Origin: Cynocephalus volans
Lineage: Eukaryota; Chordata; Mammalia; Dermoptera; Cynocephalidae
DNA: 64,000 nucleotides
Direction: 5' to 3'
NCBI RefSeq assembly: GCF_027409185.1
Contig: NC_084466.1
Coordinates: 70,724,501 to 70,788,500 of the forward strand
The translations under genes were made by a program, and so were the position numbers. Below, piece after piece: positions 49,501-61,101 of this stretch. The notes beneath the pieces were generated by a model. That model did no database searches. It was not told the DNA's origin and saw only the letters and a program-made list of their open reading frames with translations. Position 1 is the first letter of the stretch. Each line of letters starts with the position of its first letter.

Positions 49501-49578
49501 TTTTTAAAAAATTATAAAACACTTGTTATGCTTACTTTGGATTATTAACTTGGTAAGTGCAGAAGATTTGCAACTTCA
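46568..49578. other. THSD1 intron, no gene recognised
   Basis: A GC-rich part (47600-48500) contains open frames on both strands, the longest 145 codons at 47887-48324 (minus), with no recognisable domain. A weak old-repeat resemblance is present at about 47820-47940. Nothing was identified as a THSD1 exon. Confidence 0.4.
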
Positions 49579-49583
49579 GTAAT

Positions 49584-50147
49584 TGTCAGGAAAGTGAAGG
49601 AAAATGGTCAGGGCCCCTCAGATGTTCAGAATCTTGCTGAGCATTGGACGTAAATATGCATGTACACCCACGTGTTCCTTGGTTATTGTCTAATGTAATT
49701 GTGCATGTGTACCTAGATGTCCTGGGTTGTAGACTTAAGTATAAAGGATGAATGGCCCTGATCCGCAAGGCCCCTCACCCCCAGGATGCCCTCAGGAGGG
49801 CCTCAGGGAGGCAGCTACTGTGCTGCTGGAGGCTGTTGCTGCCAGTGCCCCTGAATGTCCCTAGAGGCCACCACTGCTGCTGCAAGCTGCTGCTACTACT
49901 GCTTCTGCTAAGGACTGAGCTCGTGTCATCTGCCAGTGGCTCCTGGGATCTTTCCCAATTACCTAGCGTGGACCTGTGTGTGAGGGTTCTGGTGACCCAG
50001 TCTGTACAATGGGTTTGAAGGGTCTGAGACCTAGCCCTGACAATACAAATGGAAAATTTAGTGTAACTAAAATAATGAAAACATTTTGGCTTTAGTTATG
50101 AATTGCCCTAGCCATACAATTGGTGTATCTGTTGCTGTAACCCAACA
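49584..50147 (+). mobile_element. Solo LTR, CTG-rich MaLR-like family (copy D)
   Basis: Starts TGTCAGGAAAGTGAAGG and ends GCTGTAACCCAACA. The perfect 5-bp target duplication GTAAT lies at 49579-49583 and 50148-50152. This copy defines the full LTR ends of the family (564 bp). Confidence 0.95.
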
Positions 50148-50152
50148 GTAAT

Positions 50153-52447
50153 GTTTTTCATTTGTTTTGCTATGAGACATATTATTGTTCACTCTATTTC
50201 TCAAACAGCATTTTATTACCATTTTCAAAAGTGGTTTTGATCTTACATCTAAACAAGAGCATCATCAAAGGATGTAGATGGGGCTCTAAGAGTAGTAACT
50301 GAATACTTCCCATGTTAAAGCAAAGTAGCCTTTAGAAAATTTCCAATGCAGATAGATCCAGCTTTGGGGAAAGACACATGTCCATACACTCATGAGACAG
50401 AGACAAGGAGAGGACTATGTACACCTGCAACTTTCATAAAGGTAAATTCTACAACAATGATACAGTCATACAGATTTATCGCAATGATTCATTTTGACAG
50501 GCAGTAACTAAAACCCACCAGAGGCAGGGCCCTGGGCCAGGCAAGGAGTAAGTCACAGCACCTGGGCCTCGCCAGGGGTCACTGAGTAAGACACAAGCGG
50601 TACTTGCCATCATTTTTGGAGCCACAGGGGCCATGAGAGTTCAGCATGTGGCTCCTAACCTCTGCTCCTACCGAATCTCCCAGCTCACCCTGCTTTCTAC
50701 TCCAGCAGAGCCAAACTGCTTACAGTTCACCATGTATGCGCTGCTCTTTCATATCTCTGTACCTCTGCACATTTCCTCTGACTGAGATGCTCAGCCAGTC
50801 CAGAGTGGGTATGTGTCAGGTTTTCTAGCTGCTTAGCATTATTTGAAAACCCTGCCTGTGTCCAGGGAATTTCCTAACATGTGAGTGAGCCCTGCCTCTC
50901 CAAGACAGAAACCAGAAATCTCACTCTGCCAGAGCAAGGTCCAGGCATGTGACCCAGGCTTCTTTTGTCAGCTGCATCTGCAGGAAGTATCAACTTGGAA
51001 ATGAGCAATTTGAGGCAGTGGACATGGTGTGAATGTGATTTATCAGGCAAAGCTGGTAAGAAGGTGCCCAGCCTTGGTAGAGCATGTGACTGGAAAAAGG
51101 TCCTGAGGTGCTGATAAAATATCAGAGTTTATTTGAGCCAATACGTGTGACTTCAGCCTGAGAAAACACCACCAAGTGGCCTTGGGAAGTGCTTCTCTGA
51201 AGGGCCAGCTGGACTTTAGCATTTTTATAACCTCAGAAAAGTGAAGAACTGAGGGGAGAAAAGGGGACAGCCCCTTGATCAGCACATCAGTTTTTCTATT
51301 GGTTACAGAGCATTGCAGGTTAGCGATTGGTTCTCGGTTGCATCCTAGGTACAGATGCATGAGTCAGGGTCACAAGATACATTTCCAGCATTCCTAAGTT
51401 ATACAACTTCTTTAGGTGCAGGTTAAAAGTCGTCTTGTGGTAACAGTTCCAGAATGTATGGACATGGTGTTGCCCCATTGCAGATTCCCCAGAGCTATTA
51501 GGAATTTGGCTGACCTCGGTCAGAGCACATATCTGGTTTATCAAGCAGAAGCTATGAGGCTGAGGCTCTGGCACAAAAGGAGGCAGCGGCACAAACCATC
51601 ACATCCGTAGCCCTGGAGGGGCTGCGGTAATGGCTTCCATGAAGCCACTTCTGCAGTGGGCTTAGGGTTTTGTTTAGGGAAGCTGTTCAGGGTACCCCAC
51701 CTCCACATCCAGCCATCATAAGAGTCACCCAGTGTCTTTGAAATCAACTGCTTTTGTGCTCCATTAGGAAGAGTTAGCTTCTGATTTTTGCAGCTCAGAA
51801 CCCTGAGTGATACATCAACCAGTGTTCAACCTGCCAACGAAGAGCCACTTGTCTTGCAGAACCCACCGTGTCTAGAGGTCTCCTGCGGGCCTCCCTGGAG
51901 ACCCTCTTTTTTCATCCTTTATTCACACCATTCTCGGATGCCGCCCTACCCACATCCCTCTTGCTGCATGCTCCCTGGAATTATAATTACTTGTTTCTTC
52001 CTCTTCTACTTAGACTGAGATTTCTTTGAGGCTGGCTGTTGCTTCTTTCACTTTTGTATTTCCAGCACTTTGTTTGGGTTGACACAGTGTCCAGCACTTG
52101 ACTGGTGCTAAAGGGAAGTTTCCCATTGATAGCAAGGAGTGCTCTGATTTAGGAGAAACAGGGATCAGGAAAAGTTGTTATGAGGTGACTCTGTCTAACA
52201 TAGATATCGGGGAATAGTGGGGATTTCAACGGGCAGCATTGGTTGGGATCATCCTTTTACTGACATGTAATCTGCTTTTTTAAATTAGTATATCCCTGAG
52301 CGTTTTCTCATATCCTTAATACATTATAGCAGACATTCTTGGTTGCCTAACAGACCCTCCTTTTATCTCCCCCTCCGAGTTTGGGTGGCGATGTCGCAGG
52401 GAAGGTGGGTGGGCCTCTCCCACAGTCCCATGGGGATGTCATCCCTG
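50153..52447. other. THSD1 intron, nothing recognised
   Basis: No exon, RNA gene or clear repeat that I can name. Confidence 0.4.
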
Positions 52448-52455
52448 CTCTAAAC

Positions 52456-52789
52456 TAGGAGTTGACAAAGTACAGCCTGCTAGCCCAATCCAGCCCACCG
52501 CCTGTTTTTGTGTGGCCTCAAGCCATACAAAATACATTTCTACAGTTTTAAATACTTGAAAAAATAAAAAAAGAATAATGTTTTGTGAGAGGTAAAAGGT
52601 CTATAAAATTCAAATTTCAGTGTCCATAGGTAGTAATATTGGAACACGGCCACATGAACTTACCCGTTTACAGTGTCTATGGCTGCTTTGGTTCTACAGC
52701 AGCAGAGCTACATGGATGCGAGAGAGACCACATACCCTACAAAGCCTAAAATATAAGAGCTGATCCTTTTCAGAAGTTTGCTGACCCTG
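52456..52789. mobile_element. Non-autonomous hAT (Charlie-type) element
   Basis: Begins TAGGAGTTGACAAAGTACAG and ends AGAAGTTTGCTGACCCTG, imperfect inverted ends. Internal phrases include GGAACACGGCCACATGAAC and CAAAGCCTAAAATATAAG. The 8-bp flanks CTCTAAAC (52448-52455) and TTCTAAAC (52790-52797) are a target duplication with one change. Confidence 0.88.
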
Positions 52790-52797
52790 TTCTAAAC

Positions 52798-53570
52798 CAA
52801 TCATGCTAACTCCATTCTCCTCCTAGTGTTTATTTTGGGGAGGAACATGAGACCCAGTTCTGCACCAAGGGAACACGGGGGCAGCCTGACAGATGGCTTC
52901 TGGGAGGGATTTTTCCTCTGATGCACAGGAGACATGTGAGACGCTTCCCTCTTGCCCGTGAGGGTGTGAGAGGCACAGCTGCGGCCGCCTCTTGTGATCG
53001 TGAAGCAAAAGCCAAGAGAATCGCAGAGAAGCTGACCCAGATGCTGCTGAGCTGTTACTCATCCGACCCAGGAAACTCCTGCTTCTAAATTTCTTTTTAC
53101 ATTCCAAATAGGTATACTGTTAGTTGGGCATTCTGTTTCTTGCAGCAATTTGTCCTAAAGCATGTGGATGTGAGAAAATGATTTTTTAAATTATGGCACA
53201 GTATTTCCGCTTATTGATGACCCATTACATTTTAACCATTTATGGGCATTTTCCCTAATTCACTATTATAAATTGTCTTTTTTAAACAAAAATTTACAAA
53301 TTCAAATCTAAAGCTCATGAAATATGCACCTAAGCTGGCTGACTTCTTTCCTTTCTTTTTTCTTTTCTTTCTTTCTTTGCCTGTGCCATAAAAAGTTGCC
53401 AAGGAAAAGAAAAAAAAAATTGTCCCCCCTTAAAACACTATCCTATCCCACTTAGTGGATACAAATCACCTCCCTTATTCCACACAGATTGACAGAAATC
53501 CAAATCCATGTTTATTTATTTAAAATATAAATTCCTGATTCCAGAAAAGATTTGAGGGAGGTTTGTTTGT
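52798..53570. other. Nothing recognised; CT-rich tract near 53350
   Basis: A CTTT-type simple stretch at 53346-53381. No gene is seen. Confidence 0.4.
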
Positions 53571-53573
53571 TTG

Positions 53574-53620
53574 GGGTTGCTGGCACCATGCTCTAACCAA
53601 CTGAGCAAACTGGCCAGCCC
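53574..53620 (-). mobile_element. CYN SINE fragment
   Basis: GGCACCATGCTCTAACCAAC, then GAGCAAACTGGCCAGCCC, the complement of the head of the single-unit form. Confidence 0.75.
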
Positions 53621-53979
53621 TTCAGTTTTCAATAAAGGTTGCATCCCCAGCCAAGAATATTTCATGGGAGGTGAAACTGAGTTATCGAAAGCATTTTTTC
53701 CTTCTTTCTCATTAACTAAAAGTATATTTGAATCAGAGATGTTTTATGTTTTTGATTTATTTGCAACTCCAATAAACACACTTTGTTAAAAAGCATCACA
53801 TGGTATCAGAACCAGGGATTTGTTGTGTGAAATTATTTCTCCTTTTAGAATCATTAATCAGTGCATTGTGAAATTGTGTTGAACTAGGAAAGGCTCACTT
53901 TTCCCTGCAGCCTATCAGGCTGTCCTCTCACCTCTGACCTGTGTCACTGTAAGACTGGCCCGAAAGCATGAATCTTACT

Positions 53980-54431
53980 TGTTGAGAAGGCTCATCTCGC
54001 AAAGACCAGGAGACAGAGATTGCTGCAATCAAGCAAGAGGTTTTTTTATTCCAGCATGCTGGGGTCGCTCCGTCTTCAGGGCACTTTTTATACAGTTTGG
54101 TAGGCAGACTTTGGCAACAGGATGAGTTGTATACAGCTTATTGGTCACCTGAGGTGACTTTTAAATTCATTGGTGGCTTTCAGTGGGGTGGTATACAGAT
54201 GAGGAACTGGGGAATTGCCCAACAGCCCACCCCTTGTGGTTAGACCCTTCCCAGAACTGGGTGAACTTTGGGCGGTTTGGGAAGTCCTTCATCTGCCCTT
54301 ACCAGAAAGTCCCACCCGCAGGGGCTTGTAAAACCTTGCGCAAGCTAATTACAGAAGCAGAAAAGCTAGTCAGTTAATATATAAGGGTGGGGTAAGGGGT
54401 TCAGGTCCACAGACCAAGGCCATTCTGCACA
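53980..54431 (-). mobile_element. Solo ERV LTR
   Basis: On the minus strand it starts TGTGCAGAATGGCC and ends with GATGAGCCTTCTCAACA (TG...CA). TATAAAAA (minus) is at 54085-54092 and AATAAA (minus) at 54045-54050. The short spacing between TATA box and poly(A) signal resembles class I/II retroviral LTRs. The family is not named. Confidence 0.7.
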
Positions 54432-54436
54432 AAATA

Positions 54437-54776
54437 TGAACAAAATAGCCACTAGCCTTGTCTTCCACTCCAGCACCAAGCCCCTCTCCCCTTCCCTTTA
54501 GGAGAGGCCTCCTGACTTAAACAGAAACCCTTTTGCTTCTGCAAAGGTGCAGTTCTCCACCCTGGTCGCATAGTTTCCACATTAGCATGATGCCCCTCCT
54601 TGATGGCATCAGCAAGCCCTTCGCACCCTATATAAGCTCTACCACCCTTACACCTGGTGCTGTCGTCCATCTTGAGGGCAGCCGGGGGCTGCCATCCACT
54701 TTGGGCATAACCTGGCTGATTCTTTTCCTTTAATAAAGCTTGATGGGTACCTGGCATCTCGGCTCACTTTCTTTCA
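54437..54776 (+). mobile_element. Probable solo ERV LTR, opposite orientation
   Basis: TATATAAG at 54629, AATAAAGC at 54732, and an end at CTCACTTTCTTTCA (54776). The start near TGAACAAAATAGCC is uncertain. It abuts the previous LTR head to head. Confidence 0.6.
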
Positions 54777-55377
54777 GTTATTTGTAGTATTTAATGTGTT
54801 CAAGTTTGGTTTGCCTTGAATTCATATTGACAGATACAGTACAACCTGGTGTGAATTTGTTTCCTTCCAAGTTAAGACAGAAGTGTTCACACCAAAAGAA
54901 ATGGATGCATTGAGGTTTATCTGAGGCTGCATTGGCTTTGCCCTGGGTGTCTGTCTCCCCAATTGCTTCTTCTTCTTTTTTTTTTTCTAAAATGCAGGTT
55001 TGGAATTAAGAATTGGTTTGTGAGCACAGACCTGAAGGACAAGACCGCCCATTCTTTGTTATTGGCTAGTGGTGTGACCTTGGAGAAGACCTTGTCTTCC
55101 TCTGGCCTCAGTTTTCCTTCTGGAGAAGGAGATTGGATTAGGATGCTGATATCCTCTTCCAAGAAAATACCAGATGACCACCACCTTATCAACTTAGTAA
55201 AGGGTACTGTCTCTCCAGGCCCGTCAGTAACAAAATCAATGTCTTGGACTTCTAAATTGCTTTAAGTACCGTGCTTTTGTTGTTGATGGTTTTAACATTT
55301 TTTGTAAAGAATGGAAGATTCTTGGAGTCTGGTCATTGGAAAAATGATTCAAGTGGTAAGAAAAACTTCTTAGTGAC
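54777..55377. other. Nothing recognised
   Basis: No gene or named repeat is seen. Confidence 0.4.
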
Positions 55378-55943
55378 TGTAGGGAAAGTGAAGGAAAATG
55401 GTCAGGGCCCCTCAGATGTTCAGAATCTTGCCGAGCATTTGATGTAAATATGCATGTGTGCCCAGGTGTTCCTTGGCTCTTGACTAATGTAATTGCGCAT
55501 GTGCACCCAGGTGTCCTGGGTTATGGACTTAAATATAAAGGATGAGTGGCTCTGATCCACAGCCTCACCCACTCCCCTGCTCCTGGGATGCCCCCCAGGG
55601 GCTATAGGGAGGTCGCTACTGCTGCTGGAGGCTGTTGCTCCCAGTGTCCCCAGGACCCTCCAGGAGGCCACCACCACTGCTGCTGGAGGCTGCTGTAAAC
55701 TGCTGCTACTGCTGCTAGAGGACTGAGCTCGTGTTGTCTGCCAAGGGCTCCCAGGATCTTTCCCAATTTCTTAGCGTGGACCTAAGTGTGAAGGTCTGGT
55801 GACCCAGTCTGTATAATGGGTTTGAAGGGTTTGAGCCCTAACCCTGACAATACAAATGGAAACTTAATATAACTGAAATAATGAAACAGTTTGGCTTTAG
55901 TTATGAAATGCCTAGCCCTAGCTTTACAATTGGCATAGTTGTG
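55378..55943 (+). mobile_element. Solo LTR, CTG-rich MaLR-like family (copy E)
   Basis: Starts TGTAGGGAAAGTGAAGG, has the TATA-like AATATAAAGGATGAG and a CTG-rich block (55615-55720), and fades out after ACAATTGGCATAG, about 25 bp short of the family end. No target duplication is found. Confidence 0.85.
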
Positions 55944-56489
55944 GCAGAATTCCGGGCAGGTAAACGAGCTTGGCAGTGGCTAACGTTATTTTCTGCTGAC
56001 ATTTAGGATGACAGTGGTAGAAAGGACCTTGGCATTCATCTCCAAGCTAGCGTGTCAACCAGCTTCTCCAAAAGGTGGCCTGAGTAGGAAGACACAGCTT
56101 CCCACTGTGATGAGGAATGACGATTGTTTTGTTATTCACGAATAAGTTACTTACATAGTTTGCAAACCACACAGAATTGGTTGCTGAATTGGTCTCTCAT
56201 TAAAAAAGACTAGAATAACCTGTTTTTCTAGTCAATATTTATTAAATTCTTGCCTCAGCGATAGTTAATTTTTGTCTAAAAAAGTAGAGGAATAGACTCT
56301 TAGTTTTCCCAAACTTCCTAGGCTCCAACCTCAACTTTCTGAAGCAGGATTTCCGGGAGAGAGGCCTGGTCATTTTGAATATTTAACAAGCCCCCAGATG
56401 ATCCTTATCAAGCAAATCTGGGACACAGTGGCTCAGGTGATGCATTTCAAAGCTGTTCTGCAGGACAGGCATTATCAGCCCCCTCTTGG

Positions 56490-56615
56490 GAGCCTGTCAA
56501 GGTGGCAGATTCTCTGGTTCTACCTGAGGCCTATTGAATCAGAATCTGCATTTTTAACAAGCCCCCCAGATGATTCATGTGCACCTTTAGGGTTTGAAGT
56601 GCTAGGGTGGGCTGT
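56490..56615. mobile_element. hAT-Charlie remnant (MER20-like)
   Basis: GGCAGATTCTCTGGTTCTAC, GAATCAGAATCTGCATTTTT and AACAAGCCCCCCAGATGATT. A second short match (AACAAGCCCCCAGATGAT) is at about 56386. Confidence 0.6.
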
Positions 56616-57332
56616 GGTGCTCTGTACTAGGCCTTGTTCAAAGAAGGAGCGATACATGTTCACAGTTCATCATCACATTAGTCCAATGTGGTTATTTGTG
56701 ATTGTCTTTGTATTAGAAGCCCAAGGGGCCACCTTGCCGGTGGAGCAGGCATTCACACCCAGGCATGTGACTTGGTGGATCTCCCGGCCTTTGCTGCCTA
56801 TGTGCTCCTTGTAGACTTACTGTCTTGTAACCTCTTTTTAGGCACCCAGCACAGGCTGCTGTCTGAATTTAAAGCTGAGCCTAGTGGACTGATAGTTCAA
56901 CTTCGGTATGAAACAGTAAGGCTAGGCCTGTGAACCAAGCTGACTCCTTTTTCCGTGCAGAGGACACCTTGTTACTTTTTCACTCCTCAGTCTTGAGACT
57001 CCCAGGGCACATGATTACCCCATGTGTCACCTGTGAGAAACACCCTCACCCGTCCAAGGCCAAAGTAGACATGAGGTACAGTGAAGTGAGACTTTAATTA
57101 TGGCCTTGCAAGGTTCGAGTGTCTGACAGGCAGGCACATAGAAAAGGGCTGTAACAAGCAATTTATTTCCTAGTGTGCAAGTCCCTGCTCCTGCCTCCTC
57201 ATTGGCTGAGAGAACTACGGGGTGCACAATTTTCCCAGATGTCTAAAAGTACCCCAATTTACTACCCCCTTGTAGGAAATTTCTTTCTCTGAGGGCTCAA
57301 GACAAGCCTGTGAAAAAGGCCCACTGAAACCC

Positions 57333-58540
57333 TGTGAAAGGAGAAACATTAGGAAATGAAGAGAACAATAAAGGTCTATTAACTCATTACCATCTCAAGG
57401 ACAACTTTATCCATTTGAAGTAAACAATTAAGGGCTGGTAACTCATCATCTCAAGGAGAACTTTTATCTATTCAGTGACCCCTTTCTGAAAATGAATCAC
57501 TTAGATAGTTTTCTTACCTCACCCTAATAAAATAGACTGAGATAAGAGAGGAAATAGCTGTTTACTGAGTTGCAAAGCCCTTCCCCAAGGCTTGTTTACC
57601 AGAACTGAAAGTTACAGATTAACCTTAAGATCTGTAGGGCTACTGGACTATGCCAGTTGTAGGGTTACAGCAATAGCTGCGCTAATTGTATAGGTAAAGC
57701 AATTCATGGCAGAAGCCAAAAACAGTTCATTATTTTAGTTATACTAAGTTTCCATTTGTATTGTCAGGGCTAGGGCTCAGACCCCTCAAACCCATTGTAC
57801 AGACTGGATCACACAACCCTCACATGCAGGTACATGGTAGGTAATTGGGAAAGATCCTGGGAGCCATTGGCAGACAACATGAGCTCAGTCCTCAGCAGTA
57901 ACAGCATCTTACGGCAGTAAAAGAAGCAATGGTGGGGGCATCCTGGGGGCAGCAACAGTTTGAAGCAACAGCCTCCAGAAGTAGTAGCAGCCTCCTGGGG
58001 GTGAGAGGTGCCGTGGATCAGAGCCATTCATCCTTTATACCTTAGTCCATAACCCAGGACACCTGGGTGCACATGGACAATTACATTAGTCAATAGCTAA
58101 GGAACACCTGGGCGCATGTGCATATTTACATCAAATGCTTGGCAAGACTGAACATCTGAGGGGCCCTGACCATTTTCCTATATTTTCCCTACAGACTCTT
58201 TTAGGAATTCCTGCCTGCACACAAAGCTTCAAGGTGACTGCTACAATGACCCTCCTAGGATGACAATGATGAATACCGCTGCCATCTTGGACCTACACTG
58301 AGCATGTGCCCATGATGCAACCAGGAAGAATAGAATGGGCCACCTGCACTGATGTTGGCCTGTAACCCTTAACTCCTTTACCTATAAAAGACCCTGAACC
58401 GTTCCACTCAGGGGCTAGCTTTACTGTCACTACCCCCATTATGCATAAGTCTATCTCCTTTTTTAATAAAGCATTGCTTGCTTTACTGCTGGGTACATTG
58501 TTCATTTCTATTACTTTGGAATCCAAGAGCCTAATTTAGT
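57333..58540 (+). mobile_element. Old class I ERV LTR, split by copy F
   Basis: The U3 part has two copies of a roughly 57-bp repeat (57366-57423, 57424-57478), sharing AACTCATNACCATCTCAAGG-type sequence. After the nested LTR it continues with CCTATAAAAGACC (58381, TATA box) and TTAATAAAGCATTGC (58463, poly(A) signal). Boundaries are estimates. Confidence 0.6.
57658..58193 (-). mobile_element. Solo LTR, CTG-rich MaLR-like family (copy F)
   Basis: Reverse orientation from TGTAGGGTTACAG to TTTTCCCTACA. It shares GGTAATTGGGAAAGATCC and CATAACCCAGGACACCTGG with the other copies. No matching 5-bp flanks are seen. Confidence 0.88.
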
Positions 58541-59330
58541 CAATGGCGACAATTGGAAAGCTTTGGGCACCAGAGAAGACTGTAGCTACAGGAGGCAAGT
58601 GGCCACTGGAACTATTTTGCTCCCTTGCTGTGCTGCTGGTAAGTTTCTCCTGGAGTCCCCAGGCTAAGTTCTGACAAGGCAATGCTTTATTCTCTTTTAC
58701 TCTCATTTCCCCCCCTTTTTTTTCCTCTTTAAAGTGACTGCCGGACAATGACAGCTTAAACTCCTCTCAACCTGTGAGAAGCATGTTCTCTCTGGCCAGC
58801 AGTGGCTTGCCCTAATGGGTGACTAGCAGAGGTGAGAAGGCCAGTCCTGCACCATGAAGATCTTGTTTGAGCAGGTTGCCCCAACTTGGGATTCATGAGA
58901 GTGGTGGGATTCAGTCCCACGCTGCGCAGTGACTGGAAGTCTGCAAGCCACTAAAATTCTCTTTACCTTTCTCTGATTTTTCCAAGCCCTCTCCTGCTGT
59001 TTGGTTGGATTGTATCCACAACTATGTAGGTGCACCCTGGAGAGCTCTCAGCTGTGCTTTGTTTCTCTGAATTAAATCTACTTGGTACTTTCTTCTTTGT
59101 GCCGACAATAGTGGAGAGAACTGCTTTTATCAATTACTGTGTCACTGAAATAGGTTGGCCCCACTGATTGGGACTAGGACAAACTGGACCCCCTGCTCCT
59201 CTTGCCTCTCTGTTTGCTTGGTTAGACATTTGGTTGTGTACTAGTTTTCCAAATCTTCCAATCCTTGCATCAACTTTTGGGCTTTCAGGTCATTTGTTTA
59301 GTGCAAGAGGGCAGGGTGAGCCTGGTGTGC
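58541..59330 (+). mobile_element. ERV leader region remnant
   Basis: Follows the LTR with ATGGCGACAATTGGAAAGC, a position and style like a retroviral primer-binding site and leader. No gag or pol frame follows. Confidence 0.45.
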
Positions 59331-59705
59331 TGGTAAAATAAGGACATGTAATATCTAAATGTGAGGTGGGATTCTGGACTGGATCCAGATATCCAACAAC
59401 AGAAAAAAAAGGCACTAGAGAGACAACTCAAAATTCATAGAAGGTCTACACTTTAATAGTACTGTATTAATGTGAGTCTTCTGTTTTTATAATTTTTAAT
59501 ATTTTTAAATTATTAAAAATATTATTTAAATATTTTTAATTTTTTGTGTAATTTTTAATATTAGGGAGAGCTGGGTGAAGGGTATTCATGAACTCCCTGT
59601 ACTAATTTTTGCAATTTTTCTATATGTCTAACATTATTTAAAATTAAAAGTTTTATTTTTTAAGACCTTGGTTCAAGTCTCAGCTCTAGCATTTATTAGC
59701 TCTGT
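59331..59705. other. AT-rich old repeat remnant and truncated MIR
   Basis: 59480-59560 is nearly pure A/T with short inverted repeats. 59664-59705 (GGTTCAAGTCTCAGCTCTAG, ATTTATTAGCTCTG) is the start of a MIR cut by the ERV insertion at 59706. Confidence 0.45.
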
Positions 59706-60118
59706 TGTTATGGCCAACATCTGAGGGGTAAAAGAAATTTGCCCACGAGAACCAGGTGATAGGAAAAGGAAAAGAGTTTATTTCTGGCAGCCAGGGCTAC
59801 GCAGGCCAATCGAAGTGCACAACCCCGAGCTGAAACCTCGCACAGCTTTTATTTTTAGCTAGGCGGGCATTTTTCGCACCTGACACAATCTAGCCAATGC
59901 AAGCAAGCCAGCGATACATAAGCTAATTTTGTGGGTAGCCTGTAGCCCCTCCCCACCCTGGATTCCCCATAGGGACTGTTCAGGCTAAAATGGCAGAGCC
60001 GCCTAAAATGGTGTTGGCCATGCTACTCTGTTTATTCCCTCATTTATTTTAGCAAGTGACTTGTACAGAAGCAGAATGCATATGTTAAGGTCAGTAGGGG
60101 TTGGGGCATCCCTTAACA
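59706..60118 (-). mobile_element. 3' LTR of a gammaretrovirus-like ERV
   Basis: 413 bp on the minus strand from TGTTAAGGGATGCCCCAACC to GTTGGCCATAACA (TG...CA). It has a CCAGAAATAAACTC poly(A) signal (about 59778) and an upstream AAAAATAAAAGC TATA-like box. The purine tract AGGGGGGAA (60119-60127, minus) directly precedes it as the polypurine tract. Confidence 0.9.
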
Positions 60119-60206
60119 TTCCCCCCTGTTGTTGTAGCTATAGCAGATCATTGCTATCTTAGGGGCTGAATTTTAAAAAGCACGTTAATGTCTCTTTAGT
60201 CTTATC
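60119..60206 (-). other. Pol-to-LTR spacer with polypurine tract; no env
   Basis: Only 88 bp separate the end of pol from the LTR, where an intact gammaretrovirus has env. The polypurine tract is at 60119-60127. Confidence 0.85.
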
Positions 60207-60812
60207 TTAGTTGGGCGGTTGGTGGTCTGGACGCTCCAGCAGTCGGTGTTGGGGTTTGAGTTCAGTGCCGGTTTGACGTGAGTCCAGTGTATCCAAGCGT
60301 CCTTTCTGGCAACCTTTACAGCTGTGGGCGTGCTGAGGCTCACCGGGTATGGTCCAGTCCATCAGGGCTGGAGGGACGAGGTAGGTAACTTCTTTATGTA
60401 CACCAAGTCCCCAGGTTGAGGGATGGGTCCAGGTGGCTCCTGTGTTAGCATTTAGTTTGTTTCTGATTTGTGAACAAATCTGTTGTAGAGTTTGAAGTTC
60501 CCCCAAAATAGGGGCAGGCAGCCTTTGGGGGTCAGCCTCCATTGGCACCTTGGATAATAGGGGTGGGGGGCGACCAAAAAGAATTTCATAAGGTGTATAT
60601 CCCTGTTTATATGGGGAATTTCATACCCGTAATAGTGCAAAGGGAAGGAGGTCTATCCAGTTTTCACCAGTTTCTAAATGAAGCTTAGTCAAGGTTTCTT
60701 TTGAAGTTCTGTCCATGCACTCAACCTGTCCTGAACTTTGAGGGCGGTAGGCGCACTGTAACTTCCATTTTATTCCCAAACATTTGGCCAATTGTTGGGA
60801 TATTTGTGCCAT
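60207..60812 (-). pseudogene. ERV pol: integrase second half and C-terminal domain
   Basis: Integrase core sequence with [11 protein letters not shown] (the E is the third residue of the D,D-35-E set), then, after an in-frame TGA at 60621, YEILFGRPPPLL, the typical gammaretroviral C-terminal motif. The frame ends at 60207. This part is shifted in frame relative to the RNase H segment upstream. Confidence 0.88.
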
Positions 60813-60879
60813 AAAGGCAGGTCCATTATCTGACCCGAGGGTTGTGGGTAGCCCAAACCAGGGTAAAATTTCATTGATT

Positions 60880-61101
60880 AATTTTTTACTACTGTAGAGT
60901 CTGTTTCAGACTTGGTAGGAACACCTCGACCCATCCAGAATATGTATCTACTAATACAAGCAGGTATTTGTATCCATACCTTCCAGGCGTAACTTCAGTG
61001 AAGTCAACTTCCCAATGTTCTCCTGGAGTATTACCTGTTTGTCGAACTCCAGCCCATCGATGAGTGACCTGTTTAGAGTTTACTTGAGTACATGCAAGGC
61101 A
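60880..61101 (-). pseudogene. ERV pol: integrase zinc site and first core strand
   Basis: Follows an in-frame TGA at 61102 and shows CLAC (second half of the HHCC zinc site), VDFTEV and [15 protein letters not shown], the first catalytic Asp region. The frame is lost near 60890. The next catalytic block (GSDNGPAF) is readable at about 60825-60850 in another frame. Confidence 0.85.

Noticed and set aside
32100-59700. THSD1 thrombospondin type-1 exon
   Set aside because: I looked on the minus strand for the Cys-x-x-Thr-Cys-Gly pattern with flanking Trp residues and found none; it probably lies beyond 64000.
60119-60206. Possible env remnant
   Set aside because: The 88-bp gap is too short and holds only the spacer and polypurine tract.
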